Assembly: GCA_014529385.2 (NCBI GenBank) | Contig: CM043967.1 | Coordinates: 11,794,001 to 11,858,000, forward strand | Origin: Adiantum capillus-veneris | Taxonomy: Eukaryota; Streptophyta; Polypodiopsida; Polypodiales; Pteridaceae | Reading direction: 5' to 3' | DNA length: 64,000 nt | Part shown: positions 1-11,957 of the stretch, piece by piece | Layout of the letters: the number at the start of each line of letters is the position of its first letter | Position numbering within the stretch: the first letter of the stretch is position 1 | Notes under the pieces: generated by a model | What the model was told of the DNA's origin: nothing | Seen by the model: only the letters and a program-made list of their open reading frames with translations | The model's database searches: none | Program-made: the position numbers and the translations under genes

Positions 1-560
1 CCCCAATCTTGGATAAGTTGTATCTGTCGCATGAAAGATCTTCCCAATATTTATTTCATAATTGAGTTTTTTCCCAAAGTCTACTATGGCAAAAGTGTGT
101 TGATATTCAATTCCACAAGAATTGACTATCACCTTTTCAAGCAGCCCTAATGGTCTCTCAATGTGTCCGTCAGCCAATTGCAATTTCATTCGAGTTTGTC
201 TAATGGCTGGTTGTCCCCAGGATTCCCATACTGCTTTAGTGCCTATGGCTATGCCTGCTCCACTATCCAGTATCACCATGGTTTCAATGTCATTGTATTT
301 CACTAGGAGGGTGGTGTTTCCTTCTTCCCCTTCGTAATATTCTCCGACTTTGTTCATGGCAACAGATCGAATCTCTTTGTTGTCCATTTCATTTTTCAAA
401 TTTTCCAAGATTTTCGAGATTAACCCCGTTATCCCCACCTTCTCTAGGGTTTTCTGTAGATCATTCCATAAGTATGGTCTGAGTTTTAATAGTTCTCCCA
501 AGGTAAGAGTGCATTGGATGGGTGTAAACATGATTGAATGAATGTTGTCTACTTCTAGGG
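1..560 (-). pseudogene. Retroviral-type aspartic protease region of element A
   Basis: One minus-strand frame stays open from about 560 to the window edge. It contains the active-site stretch VILDSGAGIAIG near 250-280, followed by LQLADG and a second hydrophobic strand, as expected of a retropepsin that cuts Gag-Pol. A segment containing TLTLGELLKLRP lies upstream and is probably the Gag-Pro linker. The catalytic Asp-Ser-Gly is intact. The region continues past base 1, so completeness cannot be judged. The gag frame upstream is broken, so the copy is probably dead. Confidence 0.7.
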
Positions 561-797
561 TTTGTTCAGCTCTTTTTACTTGAGTGGTCTTACACACTAT
601 GGAATCATCCCTGTTTTTTCCCAAGTAAGAGGGTAATGTTTTCAAGGTCAATGGTTTTGACATTCCTCAAGCTTCAGATCCGCAATCCCCGTACAAGGAT
701 TGCACATCCATGTTCACAGCAGAAGGTAGGCTATCTAACCAGACTTCCTCTATAGGAGCTAACTTTAGAGTTAGGCTCCATTGATCTCTCTCACTTT

Positions 798-2460
798 TTA
801 CCATAAGTGTCCTAGCCAGTCTTCCTCTACGAATGGAATTCCGTCTAAGGCATCCTCGCTGTCAGACACTATAAGTCCTGGTTCTTTTGTTTCAAGGTGG
901 GGTTCTGCCACCACATCGGATTTTTCTTTAGTGTCTCTTACCAAAAGCTCCTCAGGTTTTGTGATACTTTCAAGCTTGGGTTTTTGTTTTTCCAGCATTT
1001 CTTGTGTGATTCTTATCAATTTTTGATAAGCTTTCAGTTTAGCCGCTTTCATGTCTGGAGAAGGATAGTTTTTCCATATGTTTTCCATGTTTTGGCTTGC
1101 TTTAAGTCCTGCTTGGTAGGCTTCCAAGGCGGCATTGATAGGCTCAAAAATTTTATCAACCAGAATGGATCCTCCAGATTTCACGATTGTTTCTTTGATT
1201 TCACTTCCAGTTTCCTTCAACTTTTCCTGGAATAGCTTTTTTGCTTTCTCCTCGATTTCAACCCGTTGTTTTTGTTTTCTCATCTCATATCTTTTCCTTG
1301 TGCTCCTTTTGATTCTTTGAGAGGAAAATTTTGTATTTTCCGAATCATCAGAGGAGTTGTGTTTCTTTTTCTTGTCCTGGCCTCTAGTGATTAGCTTGAT
1401 TGGAACAATCGGTTCACTCTCTGATGAGCTACTAGGTATCACTTGGACTACGTTTACTATTGTTTTACCCTTGTTTAAAGGATTTTAAGGACAATCTTCA
1501 GGAAAGTGTCCTCCCTTTTGGCAACATTGTATGCAATAAGCTTCAACTGGTTTGAGGTTTTTGTCAGGCTCTGGACATTCATTTTTCAGTGATCATCAGC
1601 ACCACAGTTCTGACAGTTTTTCGTTCTTGGCTTAATCATGGGTCTTACCATGGGAGGTCTGACACCTTGATTAGCTACATAATACATTGGTGCGAGCTCT
1701 GGTGGAGCATAAGTCACGGTTTCTTCCATTGGTGGTATGTGAGTTATACCAATCTCTTTCTACCATTATTGTAAATGGACTAGGCTTCGCATAGGGTGTA
1801 ACAGGCACTAATGCTTGTTCACATCTATGACTCCTTCAGAGTGCATGTACTTACATGCACTGCATTATGTCTTGGATACAGAGGTAGTTGACCCAACTAG
1901 GGTTGAGATCTTTCCATACCCACTGGTGGTCTTTGAGCTTGGTCCATATTAGGCTGATATCTGTACATGGATTGTCCTTGTGGCCTCATGGGCACGTACT
2001 GAACATTCCCATCATACTTTGGTCTGAAGTAGCACTCGTGGGTCTCATGGTTGGTCCATTTAACCTCAATTGCACACCATTTTTGTGGCCTAATTGGTTG
2101 TCCCTATTGAGGTATCCCTTGTCCTGGTCCCCTCATAGGTACTTTTTGCATGTTGTATATCGTGTCATTCATCCTTTTAAGCATATCTTCTATGGCTGAA
2201 AGTGGTGCTGCAGCAGCCGTTCCCACTTGTGCTGGTTTAGTGGATGTTGTTTTCTCGCTTTGGTTATCCTTAGGGACATCTTCTTTGTTGAAGATATTAC
2301 AATTGTCTCTTAAGTCAATAGCATCTGACACACACTCTTCTAGGGTTGTATGTTTTTTACTATAGAGTATAGCATGAAGTTCTTTGTTTAGCAGTCCCTC
2401 TAGAAACAAGGATACAAGTTAGTGATTCTTCTATAAAGACAGTAGAGTTTTTGCTAACTC
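798..2460 (-). pseudogene. Gag remnant of element A (capsid end, two CCHC knuckles, basic region)
   Basis: Three minus-strand pieces form one decayed Gag. At 2104-2460 is a capsid C-terminal piece (FLEGLLNKELHAIL) followed by a proline/glycine linker. At about 1490-1615 are two zinc knuckles, CQNCGADDH... (separated from its last cysteine by a frameshift) and CIQCCQKGGHFPEDC. At 798-1442 is a 214-residue charged, Lys/Glu-rich segment. The knuckles would bind genomic RNA during packaging. The N-terminal capsid is missing and stops separate the pieces, so this is a pseudogene. Confidence 0.65.
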
Positions 2461-2686
2461 TCGTGATTGGTCTATGTGTATCACTTCAAATCGAGTTATG
2501 GGAGTCAAAATTTGACTTTCAAAAATTTTAGCAAAAAATCAAAGGTTTAATCTGCAACATGGAAACTGAGTGAACATGTACCAATTTTGATCTGATTAAA
2601 CCCAAAATTGCCCGGTGGCTTTGTATTATGTTGGTCTAACAGTGTATAAGTTCAAAAGTCAAAATTGATGTCTCTAGATAGCAGTA

Positions 2687-3617
2687 GTAAATAATCGTGG
2701 TTATTTACTTTTGTCAATTTTTTGCACTTTTTGGATTGGTTTGGCAAGTATACAACTTGTTAAAGTCCCTGGACAAGTTTCAACAAGTTTGGACAAAATG
2801 TGATCAAGTTTATCAACTGTTTTGTGTCTGTAGACCCTGATTTCAAGAATCTGGCTTAAGTCTCACTTTTGGGATCCAAATTACACCAAAATCGATTTTT
2901 GGGGTCTACTTGATATGCTTGACCTTGTGGTATACTCAATTGTGCAAAATTCTCAAGTTTTGAAGCAGATGTAAATAATCGCGACTATTTAGTCCATCTA
3001 TATTTTGTAATTTTTTGCCCCAAATTTGACACAAATCTGTTAAGCACCTCAAGTTAAGGTCACTAGCCAAATTCCATCAAGTTTGGATAGTTTTTGGTCA
3101 AATGGTCATCAATTTTCTGTCCGCAGACTAACTTTGCAAATTTGGTCACAATTTTCAATCCAGTGATCCAAATCTTACTAAATTTGGTTTGTGGGCTTAT
3201 TACAACATGGTAAAACTAGTGGTATGCTAATTTGGTTTGTGGGCTTATTACAACATGGTAAAACTAGTGGTATGCTGATTTGGTCAAAAATTTTGAAAAA
3301 TGAGGCAAATAAAAATAATCACGATTATTTACAACTAACAATTTTTTGCATCTTTTTGGTCAACTGAGCATGTACACATGTTTATCACATCAATATAAGC
3401 CTATAAATCAATTTTCAACAAGTATGGGCAAATTTTTTCCCAATTTACACTCAAGATTCAAAAAGTCAGTACAAAATTTAGTTTTTACCCAGTTTTTTGT
3501 CAGTTTGGTGATCCAAATCTTTTGGGCCTTTACAAAAGTTGTTTGTACACATGCAATGAGTTAATGGTATGAACCTTGGTTAATTTAGAGCAAAAGTTAA
3601 TACTCGCGATTATTAAC
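2687..3617. repeat. Diverged ~285-bp tandem repeats, each opening with a palindromic TAATCGNGATTA-type motif
   Basis: Near-palindromic 22-bp motifs begin at 2687, 2971, 3311 and 3596 (for example GTAAATAATCGTGGTTATTT), with a half motif near 3732. Spacing is about 284, 340 and 285 bp; the longer step holds a 48-bp duplication. Each motif follows an AGCAG/AGGCA-like stretch and is followed by a run containing TTTTTTGC. Between motifs, weakly conserved phrases recur in the same order (CAACAAGTTTGG, TGATCCAAAT). The array lies in the leader between the primer site and gag of element A. It may be an expanded regulatory or packaging region; the function is unknown. Confidence 0.6.
3181..3276. repeat. 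Exact 48-bp tandem duplication
   Basis: Two identical head-to-tail copies, 3181-3228 and 3229-3276, starting AATTTGGTTTGTGGGC. They explain why the second unit of the leader repeat is longer than the others. The perfect identity implies a recent slippage or unequal-exchange event. Confidence 0.9.
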
Positions 3618-4291
3618 TTCATGCTTGAAATGAACACTTTTTTGCAATTTTTTCAAGGACAGTCTTTACATGAGCTATTTTAAGGCTACAAATCAAGTAA
3701 AAATTTAATTTGGCCTAAAATATCAAGAAAAAGTAAATAATCTGAGTTTTGACCAACTCTTGAAATTTTTACCTCGAAGTGTCTTTGAGCTTAGCAACTG
3801 GTTCAGACAACTTTTAAGCTTACTCTCCAGTCGGATTAAGTGGTTTCGAGTCTTTTCGAGCTATTTCTAGCCGTAGACCTAAAATTCTGCAACTTCCAAT
3901 AAACAACTCACACTTGATTATTTCAGAGAGAGCAATGATCTGAAATCCACCTCGGATCCTGCTTACCCTACTCGTAGGTTTTCATACAATGGGTTTGTGG
4001 AAAGTGTCCACAAACACTCGTTTTCTTGTCTTTTGGTTTCCTGAGCATTGATCTTAAGACTTGTCTCGTCTACCCATCATTCTCAAAATCCTAATCTATT
4101 TCTACAATCCTACAATCCTAAAGGCACTCAGCAAGTACGATTACTTCCAAGCTACCTCTACACAACAAAAGACAACAATCTTAAGCTATGCGATTTCTAA
4201 AAGAAATTTTTGAATTCTAGGTGAACCTAGAGGAAGTTAAAGGATAACTTCACAAGACGCTCGTGTTTTTCCCTAGTTTAGGTCTCTTCAA

Positions 4292-4309
4292 TCCCCGACA
4301 ACGGCGCCA
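4292..4309 (-). other. Primer binding site, tRNA-Asp type
   Basis: The minus strand reads TGGCGCCGTTGTCGGGGA, complementary with one mismatch to the 3' end of plant tRNA-Asp. It sits two bases inside the LTR edge, where minus-strand DNA synthesis would start. Confidence 0.85.
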
Positions 4310-4311
4310 AA

Positions 4312-5200
4312 TGTGGGACGCATGTTTAACCTCACCATCCTATCTTATTGCAGTATTAGCGAGAACCACGATTAATTTGTCAATCCATGGGACAAAGCTG
4401 ACTCGACTAGTGCATAGAGGCTACAAGAGGGTTTCAATCTCTCGGAAAACAACTAACAACTCGCATCTAACTCAAGCTACACTCAAGTGACTAAAATCGT
4501 TTAAAGCCAATCGCTCATCAAATGACATCCAAATATAACGAAACTTCTAGGACATGTTTATAAGACCTAAGCACACATGCTTATGGTCTCAAACCCCACT
4601 TTAGGTCAAGTTCCAAAATTGTGATTATTAACAGTAGTGGATTTTTGACCTAGTCGTTCGACCCAGAATGCATCTCAATGCTTAGCAATGATGCCCCAAT
4701 ACCTCGTCTATGCTTACTTTTTCGTTTGAAAGTATAAATTCCTAGTTATGATGAAATTAGACTGCGGGTCAATGATGCCAAAAGCTACGAATTACTGTGA
4801 ACTGCTTACGTCAACACGTAGAGCTCTTACATGCGGTTGCAATGCAACAAACACGACTGTAATGTGACAACCGGGGAGGGAGTAGGAAGCGTGAGAAGGA
4901 GAGGAGTGAGCACTGTTAGCTGACACTGTGTATTTCGTATCCAAAACTTATAAAAAACTTACAAAAATTGGCTTTTATACCTTAGCCAAGGTTTTTGGGT
5001 GGTGAAAACTAATAATCTAGAGTTCTACCAAAGCTGGGTAATGATAGGTTGATACAATCTGGAAGCTTATAGCCCCGGCTCATTAATTACAAAGTTTATC
5101 CGAGAAAATAGGAGTTACAATATTCCCGATTTATCAAAATAATAAGTGTTTTACAAAGAGAAGTCCGAAAAATGGTATCCGTGTTAGCTTGCTGCTAACA
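4312..5200 (-). repeat. LTR of element A (5' LTR in minus orientation)
   Basis: The segment starts TGTGGGACGC next to the primer site and is taken to end at GCTGCTAACA, giving TGT...ACA termini over about 889 bp. The inner edge is well supported by the primer site. The outer edge is inferred from the terminal dinucleotides and from the start of transposase-like coding sequence just beyond it. The partner LTR is outside the window. Confidence 0.55.
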
Positions 5201-5209
5201 ATTTATCTT

Positions 5210-6548
5210 ATTGTTCTCTAGAAACTTCATCAAGGAGGCATGCGGTGAAACAAACCAAGATGATCAAGTCAACCTTCTCACTAGTTGTCTCAATACCCAT
5301 GATGTGATTTCTATCTTACAATCACCTAGGTGGAAGCACATTAAGGATGTAGTCACCAAGGACCTTATGCGCAAATTAAGAAATGTGGTTAGTGAAGATG
5401 ACGTGCAACAAGTTTGTAATGAGGTTGGGATCAACACCAAAGCCTATCATGATATTTTTATACTCCTAAAGGATGCCCTCAAAGAGCGTGGCATTGTGGA
5501 AAACCTATTTCCCGTTCCGCACAAGGTCAACCTTGCAAAGAAGGTCAACCTTGCAAATGGAGTACCCCAAAGAGACCAATGGAGTATTTTCATGGATTTT
5601 TGAAAGAACTCCATGGATCACAGAGGTAATACAATCCCAAATTGCATGTGAGAAGCTGAAGGTTGAAGGTTTTGGTAGCTTTGATGTGGAGTGGCACTTA
5701 GGTGGGGACTTGAAGACCATAAAGTGTTTGCTTGGCTGCAAACAAGGGGCTTCTTCTCTCATGCCTTGTCCATTTTGCACTCGAGGGTATAAACCTAACA
5801 GACAAAAATCACACAAGAGCTTTGCAAAGGGCGGTTCAATGCTTCCATGGCAAGGACGAGAGAAGAAGGATTGGACTGTCTCATGATGTCGGAGATGAAG
5901 CGAGATAATGGGAAGCATCTATTTTGAGATGTCCCATGCTAAATTCCCTAGATCGTGCACCAAAGGACCAGGCTTGGAATCCAATCTTTCCATTTCCTCT
6001 ATCAAACATACATTTTTGTACATTACACGCATTCATGCACATTTTTGATAGGCTATTGAAGCTCCACATTGACTATGCTTTCACAATGAAGCCATTGGAA
6101 AAGTCCCAGGAAGCGATCAAAAGGGTGTAGGCACTCTTGAATTCCATTGTCTATCACGATGGAAATGTGTCTATCATGCTGCAAAGAACACAGGGGAGGC
6201 CCATGAAATTTCCCAACAAGTATCAACGAGTGGAGAAAAATCCAGACACTTTTTGAAGAAAATAACCCAAGGAAAGCCAGGTCGATATGATGCTCAAAAC
6301 AACTTCAACTAGCAGGTAGGTAACCTTTGGGAACTTTGGAAAGATTTATGCAAAGCTACTACTGACAATGATTCAAATGGTGAGCTTGGAAACAAGCACA
6401 AGCAAGTTTGGGCACATTTTGATAAAATGGTCAAGCTTATGGGCCTTACCAGCACAACAGAAGAACAATGCCAATCATTTCAAGAAGCCTTGGCGGATTT
6501 CACCAAGGTCTTCACCCTTTCTTGGGGTAAAAATAACATCACACATTA
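5210..6548 (+). pseudogene. DNA-transposase-like gene, 5' part (interrupted by Copia)
   Basis: Plus-strand pieces in shifting frames form one decayed protein: an N-terminal 130-residue segment (5211-5603), a segment with EWHLGGDLKTIKCLLG then CPFC (5560-5886), a segment with FPLSNIHFCTLHAFMHIFD (5930-6130), and a helical segment ending NNITHYM (6310-6550). A GGD-K...C-x2-C block followed by a Leu-His block recalls large cut-and-paste transposase proteins found widely in animals and some plants. I do not recognise the exact superfamily, and catalytic acids cannot be assigned. The reading continues beyond the Copia insertion at 12236. A 19-bp near-duplication (AAGGTCAACCTTGCAAA) lies at about 5523-5558. 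Confidence 0.45.
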
Positions 6549-6553
6549 CATGG
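6549..6553. other. Target-site duplication of Copia, left copy
   Basis: CATGG precedes the left LTR; TATGG follows the right LTR at 12231-12235. One base differs. The transposase-like reading resumes after the right copy, supporting a true insertion. Confidence 0.7.
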
Positions 6554-6806
6554 TGAAGGAGAGGAGCCAGGAGCACAGCGGAAGAGGAAGAGGAATGCGC
6601 ACACACACCACCATAGCCACACACATAGGTTGGAGGGGGAGAGCTAACACACACTGTGTGCCCCATTTCTTTCTTCTCTATCTTATGTACTAAAGCACAA
6701 TACACATTGTACATAGTTTTAGTGGCTCACACAAGTGTATAGCTATACACTTAGGGCTAGTAGCAGTTAGTGATGGCGGTTGGCCACATGGCCATTAAAC
6801 CTAACA
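6554..6806 (-). repeat. Copia 3' LTR
   Basis: The plus strand reads TGAAGGAGAGGAGCC ... AAACCTAACA, matching 11958-12230. In element orientation it is TGTTAGG...CCTTCA. It is about 20 bp shorter than its partner because of small internal indels, including loss of a short CACACT-rich stretch. Confidence 0.92.
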
Positions 6807-6822
6807 TACTCCCACTTGATGG
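6807..6822 (-). other. Copia polypurine tract
   Basis: The minus strand reads AAGTGGGAGTA directly against the 3' LTR, the usual plus-strand primer of an LTR element. Confidence 0.7.
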
Positions 6823-6889
6823 GACAATGCCCATCAACTCACGAAAGTGCTGAAATTGATGGCTGGAGAGACTTTTAGTGAGTTGCATC

Positions 6890-7504
6890 TGATGTGTTCT
6901 CTAACGTAGGAATCTTCACTAAATCAAGGCTCTTGTTTTCCAGGGGTTCACGATTGAAGTGATAACACACATCAATGTGTTTTTTTCTGGAATGAAACAC
7001 TAGATTGTCAGCCAAGGCAATACCACTCTTGACTATCACAATGAAGAACTGATGTGCACTGCTCCAATCTAAGATCTTTCACTAGGCGAGCAAGCCAAAT
7101 AGCTTCTTTGCATGCCTCACTCAATGAAACATACTCTACCTATGTGGTAGAAATGGATGTACAGTCTTGAAGAACGGATCTCTAAGAAATAGCAGAACTA
7201 GAAAATGTGTAAATCCAACTTGTTGTTGATTTACGACTATCAACACAACCTACATAATCACTGTCTATAAATTCCTGAATGGATGACTCTCCATGACCAT
7301 AGCATACATGTCTATCTGCATGCCACTCAAGTATCTGAGAATCGACTTGACAACATCCCAATGCTTTTTACCAGGGTTAGACATAAATCTGCTGACAACT
7401 CCCAGTGCATGTGCAATGTTAGGTCTGGTAGCCACCATGGCATACATGAGAATACCACAAGTTGAAGCATAAGAAAACTTAGCCATTTGTAGCTTTTTCC
7501 TCAT
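6890..7504 (-). pseudogene. Copia RNase H remnant
   Basis: Minus-strand segment with the Copia pattern ILMYAMVATRPNIAHALG, SRFMSNPGKKHWDVVK and ILRYLSG (7265-7504). Further left are GCVDSRKSTT-like and WIYTFSSSAIS-like residues in other frames. It would remove RNA from the RNA/DNA hybrid. Several stops and frameshifts break it. Confidence 0.75.
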
Positions 7505-7559
7505 CAGATTTGGGATAGTCGTTCTTGCTAAGTGTCAAAAATATGTAGGCAATGGAGTA

Positions 7560-8380
7560 CTCAAAGCCTTCCCCTTTTGCATGTTGAAATGACCAAGAAC
7601 CTTGTTCACATACTCTTTTTGAGAAAGGCACAACAGCCTCTTCTTACGGTCACAAGTAATGTGCATACCAAAATGTGATTGGCTTCACCCAAATCTTTCA
7701 TGTCAAATTGACTTTTCAGCTTGGTTTTCAAGTCAGCAATGTCCTTCTTGGAATGACCAGCAATAAGCATGTCATCTACATAAAGGATAAGCATAATAAG
7801 TTGTTCATTGGGTTGTATTTTCACGTAAAGACATGGATACTCATTACTGCGCTTATAGCCTAGGGAGCGCATAAATGCATCAAACTCTTGATACCATTGT
7901 CTAGTTGATTGCTTCAAGCCATAAATACTTTTTAGAAGCCTACATACCAAATGTTCCTTGCCTTTTAGCACAAACCCTTCAGGTTGCTATCTCTTCCTCA
8001 AGATCACCATGTAAGAAAGTTGTAATGACATCCATTTGATCAAGCTCCGTATCTTCAGTGGAAACCAAAGCAAGCAACATTCTCAGTGTGGTCATCTTAA
8101 CCACTAGAGAAAATATTTGCTGGAAATCAACACCATATTTTTGCTTGAAACCTTTGGCCACTAAATGAGCTTTGAAATTGTCAATCTTCTTCTTGTAAAC
8201 CCATTTACAAGGCAATGCTTTCCTATCTTTTGGCAATGGAACAAGTTCCCATGTCTTGTTCTTTGCAATACTAGACAGCTCCCTCTTCATAGCATGTTCC
8301 CACTGAACCTTATCATTGGCTAGCATAGCCTCTTTGTGACAAAAAGGCTCACCACTATCTGCCAGCAAAACAAAATCCAC
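7560..8380 (-). pseudogene. Copia reverse transcriptase
   Basis: Two overlapping minus-strand pieces. At 7979-8380: WEHAMKRELSSIAKNKTWEL, CKWVYKKK, LVAKGFKQKYGVDF and LDQMDVITTFLHGDLEEE. At 7606-7971: LLKSIYGLKQSTRQWY, the catalytic box LILYVDDMLIAG and QFDMKDLGEANHILV. The YVDD box is intact and the order matches plant Copia RTs. A frameshift near 7975 separates the halves. Confidence 0.88.
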
Positions 8381-8479
8381 GCCTAGAACAAAATGTTCTG
8401 GCGGATGTGAGACTCTTTAAGATCTCCGTGGCTAATCAGAACTTGTACTAGCCTGTGTAGTAAGTGGCTCGAGAGCTGT

Positions 8480-9424
8480 CTAAACAGGAGGTGATACATC
8501 GAAAAATGTCACTTTTTGGAATTCAACCTCTTTCACTGCCTGTCTATGTATCTTATTCTCATTAAATACAACATCACTGCTATGTATCATTGATTGACTT
8601 TTCGGATCCCATAAATGATAGCCAAATTCACCATCTACACCATAGCCAATGAAGATGCATTTCCTGGACTTAGGATCTATCTTAGCACACAACTCATCGG
8701 GTACATGTGCATAAGCTTCACAGCCAAAGGTGCATAGTTTTTCATAAGATAATTTATGTCCTGACCATAACTCCAAAGGTACACGAAACTGTACTGAAGC
8801 ATGTGGTAATCTATTGATCAAGTACACAACTGTGTATAATGCTTCAACTCAAAACGCTTGCGATAAATTAGCATGTGATAGCATAGACATAATCCGGTCT
8901 TGGATGGTCCTATTCATTCATTCCGCAACACCATTTTGTGCAGGGATATAAGGAGTTATGAACTCATGCTTAATTCCCCTACTTGAACAGAAGTCTATAA
9001 ACTGTTTGGAGACATATTCTCCACCATTTTCTGAGCGCAAAGCTTTCAATTTATGTTCAGACTGAGTTTCAACACTAGAAAAGAACTTCTTTAAGCAAGA
9101 AAAGGTCTCATCTTTAGACTTCATGGTGTAGACCCAAACATGCCGTGTTGCATTTTCAATGAACGTAACATAATAGGATGCACCACCATGGGATTTAGAA
9201 GGCATAGGCCCACATAAATCACTGTGCACAAGCTCTAAGGGTTTTCTTTCTTTGTCAAAAGAATGTGTACGATGTGTCCATGTTTTCTTTCCATATTGAC
9301 AGTGCTCACAAAAGGGAAAACAAAAAAATGACAAAGACGATAAGTAGCAAATACGAGAGAGTGTCTCCATTCCCTTCTTTGACATATGTCCTAACCGGCT
9401 ATGCCACAAAGCAACGGTTGGCAA
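8480..9424 (-). pseudogene. Copia integrase
   Basis: Minus-strand 8918-9424 has the zinc-binding N-terminus (WHSRLGHMSKKGM ... CEHCQYGK) and the catalytic core (LVHSDLCGPM, ALRSENGGEY, PYIPAQNGVAE). The expected second catalytic Asp in the RSDNGGEY motif is Glu here. The frame ends where NGVAERMNRT would continue, consistent with a CGA-to-TGA change. The piece at 8480-8827 carries LINRLPHASVQFRVPLELW and GCEAYAHVP, the usual C-terminal integrase block. Confidence 0.88.
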
Positions 9425-9519
9425 CTCAGTTAAAGAAAGAGCATTGTTCTTATCAGATACATGAAGAGGATAAAGTGAACCAACTTTAGAACCATGGGAT
9501 ATAATAAGATGACCCTTTG

Positions 9520-9890
9520 CAACACGCCAAGATTACTGATGAAATGTGACTTTGTAACCCAAGGCATCAAGACGTCCAACCAAAATCAAATTGCATGTCA
9601 AAGCTGGAACATGACGCACATTATGGATGATAAACTTCAACCCATTTGCCATAACCATGGCAATATCACCTACGCCAACAATGTCACAAGAGTAACTATC
9701 ACCAAGTGTAACAGAGCCACTGGTTTCCTCATATGTAGTAAACCAATTCCTATGAGGTGTGACATGCAACAAAGCACCCTAATCAAGAATCCATGTATGG
9801 GATACTTCATCACTAACAAGGATTTCAGCTGCCATAGAGTTAGATAGAGTGTCATCTGCATCATAAAAGACATCACTATTTTTAGTCAAC
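9520..9890 (-). pseudogene. Copia protease
   Basis: Minus-strand frame with HTWILD, a stop, then GALLHVTPHRNWF, VGDIAMVMANG and NVRHVPALTCNLILVGRLD. This is the Copia protease pattern (DSGAxxHvTp ... hVP.l..NLiSv). A stop codon occupies the Ser position of the catalytic Asp-Ser-Gly, so the enzyme is inactivated at its active site. Confidence 0.8.
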
Positions 9891-10029
9891 ATATTAATGT
9901 CTTGCGCATCACTGTCAACCTGAACTATGTTCAGTTCTTCAATCTTAACTGAACTCTTTGGTTTCTCCTCTTTATTATCATGATCTTTGCCTTTACCTTT
10001 GCCCCTCTCTTTGTCACACTTCCAAGCAT

Positions 10030-10905
10030 AACAATCCTTATTTATGTGACCAAACTTATCACAATAATGGCATTGACCATTGCGTCAACCACGAGACTTT
10101 GATCTACCCTTTGATGCATCTCTATTGCCCTCTTTCTTGGACTTACGTTGCAAAGAACGGCCCTTACGTTGCTTATCATCCCTTTGCACATAATAAGCTT
10201 CACCATGATGCAAGCTAGTCATGGTCTTCCGACGCATCTCCTCTCAAAAAAATGCAATGGTAACATCATCGTACTTTAGCGTACCATTAGGAGCAGAGTT
10301 ACTAACATCTGTGCAAAAGATATCCCAAGAGGGTGGCAACAAACAAAGCAAAAAGATTGCTTTCGTCTCATCATCAATGGTCATGCACTGCGCATGAATC
10401 TGGACAAAAAGAGAATCAAAATCATTGATATGGTTGGCAACACTAGCTGACTCCTTCATACGAAGGTTGAAAAATTTTTGCATCAGGAAACCTTATTGCT
10501 AGCCGTATCCTTTTTGTAAGTGGCGTCGCATAATTTTTGCCATAAAGCATGAGCAGTTTCACATTCTAACATTGAAAAGTACACCGACTCACCAAGGTGC
10601 AGTCTAATCATAGACCTACATAGCTCATCAAGCTCCTTCCACTGAAACTGAGTCATGTGCATATCTTTAGTTCTAGTCGCATAGGCAATAGGCAACTTTT
10701 GTTTCTTTTAGACAAGCACATTATGCATTTGGTTCTTCCAAAGCGAAAAATTAGTGCCATCAAACTTCTTTATGTCATAAATGTCACAGTCTTTGCTAGT
10801 AGATATGGTGACTACCAAAAGGTTTTGGGAAAATTTTGGCAAAGTCTCCTTTGTATTTGGGACTATGTCAACCAAAATACGAAACAAAATGACCAAGTAT
10901 GTCAC
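10030..10905 (-). pseudogene. Copia Gag with CCHC knuckle
   Basis: Three minus-strand pieces in order: IKKFDGTNFSLWKNQMHNVL (10708-10905), FQWKELDELCRSMIRLHLG with TAHALWQKL (10483-10695), and KFFNLRMKESASVANHINDF with LLCLLPPSWDIF (10244-10483). A zinc knuckle CHYCDKFGHINKDC lies at about 10033-10074. This is the plant Copia Gag (UBN2-like) pattern. Frameshifts lie between the pieces. Confidence 0.82.
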
Positions 10906-10908
10906 TCA

Positions 10909-11943
10909 CAAAGCATAAAAGAGGGCAATGCCTCTCAAAAGCACATTGTATAGAGACCAACTGAGGTGCATAAACTATCAAACTGACCATAGACCGCCAA
11001 CTCGGAGTCAAAAGCACTTATACCACTCTATGCATGTCCTATGGCGAGGCCTCGTAAGGGATGCTCCAGCTACCTATATGACCGAAGGTATCTCCATATT
11101 TGAGAATACCCCATCTCATTGAAAAACTCACGCTATCGACCCTCAACAACGTAGGTTATGTAGAAAAACTTATAGCCAAGTCTCGGAAATGGCTATCATC
11201 CAGACCAAGTCTCAGTAATGGTCGGGGCTACCGTACTAGCCAAAAGATGACTCCACAAAAGTGTACAATGGCAGTATCCACAGATGTACAAGTCTATCAC
11301 GATGCTCAAACAGACACCAAAAGCATGTGCATGCAAAGAAATATCCCTGTGGGGAGCCAAACTGCTCTCAAAAGAGCTCAAACACTGTCAAAAGGTGCCA
11401 ACATATGCATGTACGCACAAAAAATTGCTCCCACTGGAACCAGAATATTGCAAGCACTGAAACCTGTAGCCTATGACTTGATATCGATGTCGTAGCCAAA
11501 GACAAGATCAAAGCCGAGAAGCATAGAGGAAGCTAACCAAGCCGCTCTATGTACCTTACCTGTACCTGTATCTGCGCCTATAGTCGAAAAAGACAATGCC
11601 GTCAAACTCCCACTCTATGTGTGTGTATGAGGCTACTCCAAAAGAGTCTACACTCTCAAATGAGCCGTGGACTCTCGTAGATGGAAGAGACTGCAACAAT
11701 GGTACTTGTAATGGCTATGAAAGCTCTGTAGCACAAACTACCAAAAGAGGGTTGAAAACTATAGCTCTTGAACCGTAGCTTGAATGAGGTTTCACATGGC
11801 ACGAATGGCTCTGAAAGGGGGGTAACATTCAAGGACACCTATCAGAAATGCTCTCGGAAGCTGAATTTGCCGATGTCGAAGTCTGAACCCTGTTTGCACT
11901 CTTGAAAGTACACGCGCGCAGAAGCGATTTTGGGAATGAAACC
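10909..11943 (-). other. Copia 5' leader, about 1 kb, no gene seen
   Basis: The stretch between the primer site and Gag holds only short unrelated reading frames. It is longer than usual for a compact Copia element with 260-bp LTRs. No tandem structure is obvious. Confidence 0.6.
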
Positions 11944-11955
11944 GCTCTGATACCA
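11944..11955 (-). other. Copia primer binding site, tRNA-iMet
   Basis: The minus strand reads TGGTATCAGAGC, the standard plant initiator tRNA-Met primer site, two bases from the LTR edge. Confidence 0.9.
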
Positions 11956-11957
11956 TA

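Larger units (their letters stand above)
1..5200 (-). mobile_element. Gypsy-type LTR retrotransposon A, partial (runs off the left edge)
   Basis: Reading leftwards on the minus strand the element shows an LTR (4312-5200), a tRNA-Asp-type primer binding site (4292-4309), a long repetitive leader (about 2460-4290), gag remnants with two CCHC knuckles (798-2460) and an aspartic protease with its DSG site (1-560). RT, RNase H and integrase would lie outside the window. The tRNA-Asp primer is typical of plant Tat/Athila-type Gypsy elements; the lineage is an inference because no RT is present. It abuts the transposase-like exon starting near 5210, so it may have inserted into that older element. 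Confidence 0.75.
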
